NCBI RefSeq assembly: GCF_000373145.1
Contig: NZ_KB890603.1
Location: 124,001 to 188,000 of the forward strand
DNA length: 64,000 nucleotides
Origin: Thermus oshimai DSM 12092
GTDB lineage: Bacteria; Deinococcota; Deinococci; Deinococcales; Thermaceae
Direction: 5' to 3'
Shown in pieces: positions 58,999 through 64,000 of this stretch. A program made the position numbers and the translations under genes. The notes beneath the pieces were generated by a model that had not been told where the DNA came from, did no database searches, and was given only the letters and a program-made list of their open reading frames with translations. Positions within the stretch are counted from its first letter, which is position 1, and each line of letters opens with the position of its first letter.

Positions 58999-59793
58999 TT
59001 ACTGGCCCATCAGCTGGGCCACGGTGGGTTGGGCCTCGAGCCAAGCGGCGAAGGCCTCGGGGGGTTCTACCTGGACCTGGCCCACCATTCGGGAATGCCC
59101 GAGGCCGCAGTATTCAGCGCAGAGGACCTGGAAGGAACCCGGCCTCGTGGGGGTGAACCAGATCCGGGTCACCATCCCGGGGACGGCGTCCATCTTTACC
59201 CGGAACTCGGGGACGTAGAAGTTATGGATCGCATCGTTGGCCCTTAAAAGGAGGAGGACGGGCTGGTTCAGGGGAAGGTGGAGGGGGCCTCCGAGGACCA
59301 CCACGTCGTCCAAGGCTGCCGGATCCCTGGGATCTACACCGAAGGGGTTGGCGGGGGAAGCCAAACGAGCCTCCCCCCGGCCCAGGCGCCCGTCGGGGCC
59401 GGGGTACCGGTAGGCCCAGATCCACTGCTGGCCCAGGACCTCTACCTGGAGGGCGGACCTAGGTGGAGCCACCAGCTGGGCGTAGTAGTAGAGCCCCGGG
59501 GCGAGGAGGAGGACGATGCCCAGGGTGGTGAGGGTGATAAGGCCGCCCTCGAGGCGGCGATCGTCCGTAAGGTAGGCCGCTCGGCCTGGGGCACGTTGGG
59601 CGAGAACGTAGGCCAAGAAGAGGTTGATTCCCAGGTAGGCCAGGCCGGTTACGGCGAGGGAAAAGACGATAAGCCTGTCCAAGGCGCCCCAGTTGGAGGC
59701 TAGGGGGGTGAACCACCAGGGCCGAAAAAGGGCTAGCCCCATGGCCGCCAACACCATGAGGACGAGGGCCAAAGCCAAGGCCAACTTGTGCAT
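58999..59793 (-). CDS. Cytochrome c oxidase subunit II (second oxidase, no heme c)
   Basis: A 264-residue subunit with three hydrophobic segments (about 3-22, 41-65 and 87-106) and a periplasmic CuA domain. The CuA ligands Cys225, Cys229, His233 and Met236 are in CAEYCGLGHSRM, with an earlier HNFYVPEF. There is no fused cytochrome c. ATG 59793 follows AAGGGAGGG. It is the first gene of the leftward operon. Confidence 0.93.
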   Translation of the reverse strand: MHKLALALALVLMVLAAMGLALFRPWWFTPLASNWGALDRLIVFSLAVTGLAYLGINLFLAYVLAQRAPGRAAYLTDDRRLEGGLITLTTLGIVLLLAPGLYYYAQLVAPPRSALQVEVLGQQWIWAYRYPGPDGRLGRGEARLASPANPFGVDPRDPAALDDVVVLGGPLHLPLNQPVLLLLRANDAIHNFYVPEFRVKMDAVPGMVTRIWFTPTRPGSFQVLCAEYCGLGHSRMVGQVQVEPPEAFAAWLEAQPTVAQLMGQ

Positions 59794-59832
59794 AAGCCCT
59801 CCCTTTAATACCCCCTGTGCTCTTGAGGGAGG

Positions 59833-59840
59833 ATTATACA
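59833..59840 (-). promoter_or_regulatory. -10 element of the second oxidase operon
   Basis: On the minus strand TGTATAAT (59840-59833) is an extended -10. No good -35 lies 17 bases upstream. It overlaps the divergent tRNA promoter region. Confidence 0.55.
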
Positions 59841-59843
59841 CCC

Positions 59844-59872
59844 TGGACAAGCCGCGGGGCTTCCCCTATAAT
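59844..59872 (+). promoter_or_regulatory. Promoter of the tRNA cluster
   Basis: TGGACA (59844-59849) and TATAAT (59867-59872) are separated by 17 bases, close to the full sigma-A consensus. Transcription would start about seven bases before the first tRNA. Confidence 0.85.
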
Positions 59873-59885
59873 CACAAAGGCTTTG

Positions 59886-59961
59886 GGGCCGTTAGCTCAG
59901 CTGGCAGAGCAACCGACTTTTAATCGGTAGGTCGCAGGTTCGAATCCTGCACGGCCCACCA
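59886..59961 (+). tRNA. tRNA-Lys (anticodon UUU)
   Basis: 76 bases with a complete cloverleaf: acceptor GGGCCGT/ACGGCCC, anticodon loop CTTTTAA (TTT), T arm GGTTCGAATCC and an encoded CCA end. Confidence 0.97.
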
Positions 59962-59963
59962 AT

Positions 59964-60038
59964 GGCCCCATCGTCTAGCGGTCAGGACGCGGCCCTCTCA
60001 AGGCCGAAACGGGGGTTCGATTCCCCCTGGGGTCACCA
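59964..60038 (+). tRNA. tRNA-Glu (anticodon CUC)
   Basis: 75 bases: acceptor GGCCCCA/TGGGGTC, anticodon loop CTCTCAA (CTC), T arm GGTTCGATTCC and encoded CCA. It starts two bases after tRNA-Lys. Confidence 0.97.
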
Positions 60039-60039
60039 C

Positions 60040-60116
60040 GGGCGGCTAGCTCAGCTGGCCAGAGCGCTCGCCTTACAAGCGAGAGGTCGTAGGTTCAAGT
60101 CCTACGCCGCCCACCA
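60040..60116 (+). tRNA. tRNA-Val (anticodon UAC)
   Basis: 77 bases: acceptor GGGCGGC/GCCGCCC, anticodon loop CTTACAA (TAC), T arm GGTTCAAGTCC and encoded CCA. It follows tRNA-Glu by one base. Confidence 0.97.
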
Positions 60117-60128
60117 GCTCCAGGACAC

Positions 60129-60166
60129 AACGCTACCCCCCTCGGAAGCGAGGGGGGTTTGGCGTT
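60129..60166 (+). terminator. Terminator of the tRNA operon
   Basis: CCCCCCTCG (60136-60144) pairs with CGAGGGGGG (60149-60157) around GAAG, and AACGC outside pairs with GCGTT. TTT follows the inner stem, and a further T7 run follows at about 60174. Confidence 0.8.
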
Positions 60167-60376
60167 ATCCGGTGTTTTTTTCCCCAAGGCGCGGTGCAGG
60201 AAGGCCAGGTCGGTGAGGGGGTTCACCCCGGCCACCCGGCAGGACCAGGGTGTCCCGCCGCGCCATCCCGAAGGCCCGGGCCAGGGTTCCGTGGGGGTGC
60301 GGAGGCCGAAGCGGCAGAGGAGCTCAGCCCCGTCCTGGCTTACCCCAAAGACCTGGGCCCCAAGCTTCTGGATCCT
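60167..60376. other. Gap without a supported gene
   Basis: These 210 bases between the tRNA terminator and fni hold no frame with a plausible start. One minus-strand frame reads GAQVFGVSQDGAELLCRFGL and then RVAGVNPLTDLAFLHRAL before running on toward the tRNA-Val gene, without ATG or GTG at its upstream end. It may be a degraded gene fragment, or chance. Confidence 0.4.
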
Positions 60377-62943
<2,567 letters not shown>

Positions 62944-62989
62944 ATGGGCCAAAGTCTACCCTCTGGCCTGGGGGCAATCTGGCCCTGGG

Positions 62990-64000
62990 CTACACCCAGC
63001 GCACGGCCTCCACCCCCCGCACCCCGGCGATGGCCTTCTGGAGGCTTTCCCGCTCCCCGTCCTGGATGGGGAGCCGGAGGCGGATCCGGGCCTTGGGGCC
63101 CAGGATCCGGGTTTCCGAGCCCAGGGCGCTTTTGCCCGCCTCGGCCACCACCTGCATCACGTCCCGGAGGAGGCCGGTGCGGTCCTGGGCCAGGACCTCG
63201 AGGGTGGCCACCTTCCCCCCCACCCCCTCCCAGTAGGCCCCGATGACCCGGTCCGCCTCCGGGCCCTGGAGGATGCGGCGCAGGTTGGGGCAGTCCGCCC
63301 GGTGGACCGTCACCCCCCGCCCCCGGGTGACGAAGCCCAGGATGCTGTCCCCCTTCATGGGCTCGCAGCAGGAGGCCAGGCGGATGGGGGCCTGGAGGTC
63401 CTGCTCCAGGCGGATGCCCCACTCGTTCTTGGGGACGGGTTTGGGCTTTTCGGGCCTGGCCAGGGCCTTGGGGTAGAGGAGTTCGGCCACCGCCTTGGGG
63501 GTGGTGCGGTTCAGGGCCAGGGCCAGGTAGAGCTCCTCCGGGGAAGGGGGGAGGCCCAGGCGCTTGGCCGCCTCCTCCAGCTGGCTGTCCGTGGGCTTGG
63601 GGAGGCCCCGGCGCTTGAGGTAGCGCTCCAGGAGGGCCTGGCCCTTCTCCAGGGTTTCCTGGCGCTCTAAGGCGCGGAAGTACTGGCGGATCTTGCTCTT
63701 GGCGCTCCGGGTCTTGGCGAACTCCAGCCAGCCCTTGGAGGGGTGGGCGTTTTTGGCGGTGAGGATCTCCACCATCTCCCCGTTCTGGAGCTCGTAGGAG
63801 AGGGGGACGATGCGCCCGTTCACCTTGGCCCCCACCATGTGGTGGCCCACCTCGGTGTGGATGTGGTAGGCGAAGTCCACGGGGGTGGCCCCTTTGGGCA
63901 GGTTGATGATCCGCCCCTTGGGGGTGAAGACGAAGACCCGCCCCCCCAGGAGGTCTTTGGTCACCGCCTCCACGAACTCCCGGGAGCTAGAAAACTCCTG
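62990..64000 (-). CDS. relA: RelA/SpoT-family (p)ppGpp enzyme, C-terminal part (partial)
   Basis: The gene runs off the right edge; about 336 C-terminal residues are seen. A TGS domain (VFVFTPKGRIINLPKGATPVDFAYHIHTEVGH type, soon after the edge) is followed by a helical and Cys-containing linker (ASCCEPMKGD, HRADCPNLRR) and a C-terminal ACT domain (EVLAQDRTGLLRDVMQVVAE). The synthetase and hydrolase domains lie outside the window. It makes or degrades the stringent-response alarmone. Confidence 0.95.
   Translation of the reverse strand, partial: QEFSSSREFVEAVTKDLLGGRVFVFTPKGRIINLPKGATPVDFAYHIHTEVGHHMVGAKVNGRIVPLSYELQNGEMVEILTAKNAHPSKGWLEFAKTRSAKSKIRQYFRALERQETLEKGQALLERYLKRRGLPKPTDSQLEEAAKRLGLPPSPEELYLALALNRTTPKAVAELLYPKALARPEKPKPVPKNEWGIRLEQDLQAPIRLASCCEPMKGDSILGFVTRGRGVTVHRADCPNLRRILQGPEADRVIGAYWEGVGGKVATLEVLAQDRTGLLRDVMQVVAEAGKSALGSETRILGPKARIRLRLPIQDGERESLQKAIAGVRGVEAVRWV

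Overview
The window is chromosomal DNA of a Thermus species around the replication origin. The evidence is very high GC with almost exclusively G/C third codon positions, tightly overlapping ATGA/GTGA gene junctions, a dnaA-dnaN origin with 13 DnaA-box-like 9-mers, a parS sequence of the Thermus type, a nine-A slippage run in dnaX, and a caa3 oxidase operon. Many proteins closely resemble the T. thermophilus versions I remember, but with enough differences (pheS, groES, rsmG) that I would not call it that species.

Layout. 1-8264: pheS-pheT and a small membrane protein, then a leftward operon (GDPD, ppa, a zinc-ribbon protein, rsmI, pfkA), then a rightward group ending in comEA-comEC (DNA uptake). 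10270-17171: the origin region, with leftward mnmG-rsmG-parA-parB carrying two parS-like sites, and dnaA-oriC-dnaN rightward. 17194-24479: eno-pyk, a secreted subtilase, pyrF-pyrE-membrane protein-gpsA. 24474-29663 (leftward): a two-subunit 2-oxoacid:ferredoxin oxidoreductase, an HD protein, a CsoR/CstR-type repressor and dnaX. 29683-38007: argB, DJ-1/PfpI, two Nudix genes, mazG, a PCu(A)C-Sco1 copper-delivery pair, a ZIP metal transporter, prfA and an M32 carboxypeptidase. 38032-46395 (leftward): groES-groEL, an rRNA methyltransferase, a GNAT/acyl-CoA-synthetase-like protein and a MoxR/DUF58/DUF4129 cluster. 46402-54658: pgi, pckA, then a fused heme A synthase/heme O synthase with the caa3 oxidase genes. 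55406-59793: a second, separately encoded cytochrome oxidase operon in opposite orientation, ending near a tRNA-Lys/Glu/Val cluster. The window ends with fni, crtI (carotenoid pathway) and a partial relA/spoT.

How they fit together. Replication and segregation genes sit with their sites (oriC, DnaA-trio, parS). Central carbon genes (pfkA, eno, pyk, pgi, pckA) are scattered as single genes or pairs. Copper insertion (PCu(A)C, Sco1), heme A synthesis and caa3 form a respiratory module, and a short shared upstream motif may tie part of it together. No insertion sequence, prophage or CRISPR array was seen. The most unusual signals are the DnaA-trio at oriC, divergent leaderless gene pairs that share one symmetric -10 element, metal and heat-shock operators (DtxR/MntR-type box before the ZIP gene, CIRCE-like element before groES), a CsoR-family repressor lacking the copper-binding histidine, and the second oxidase of a different class next to caa3.
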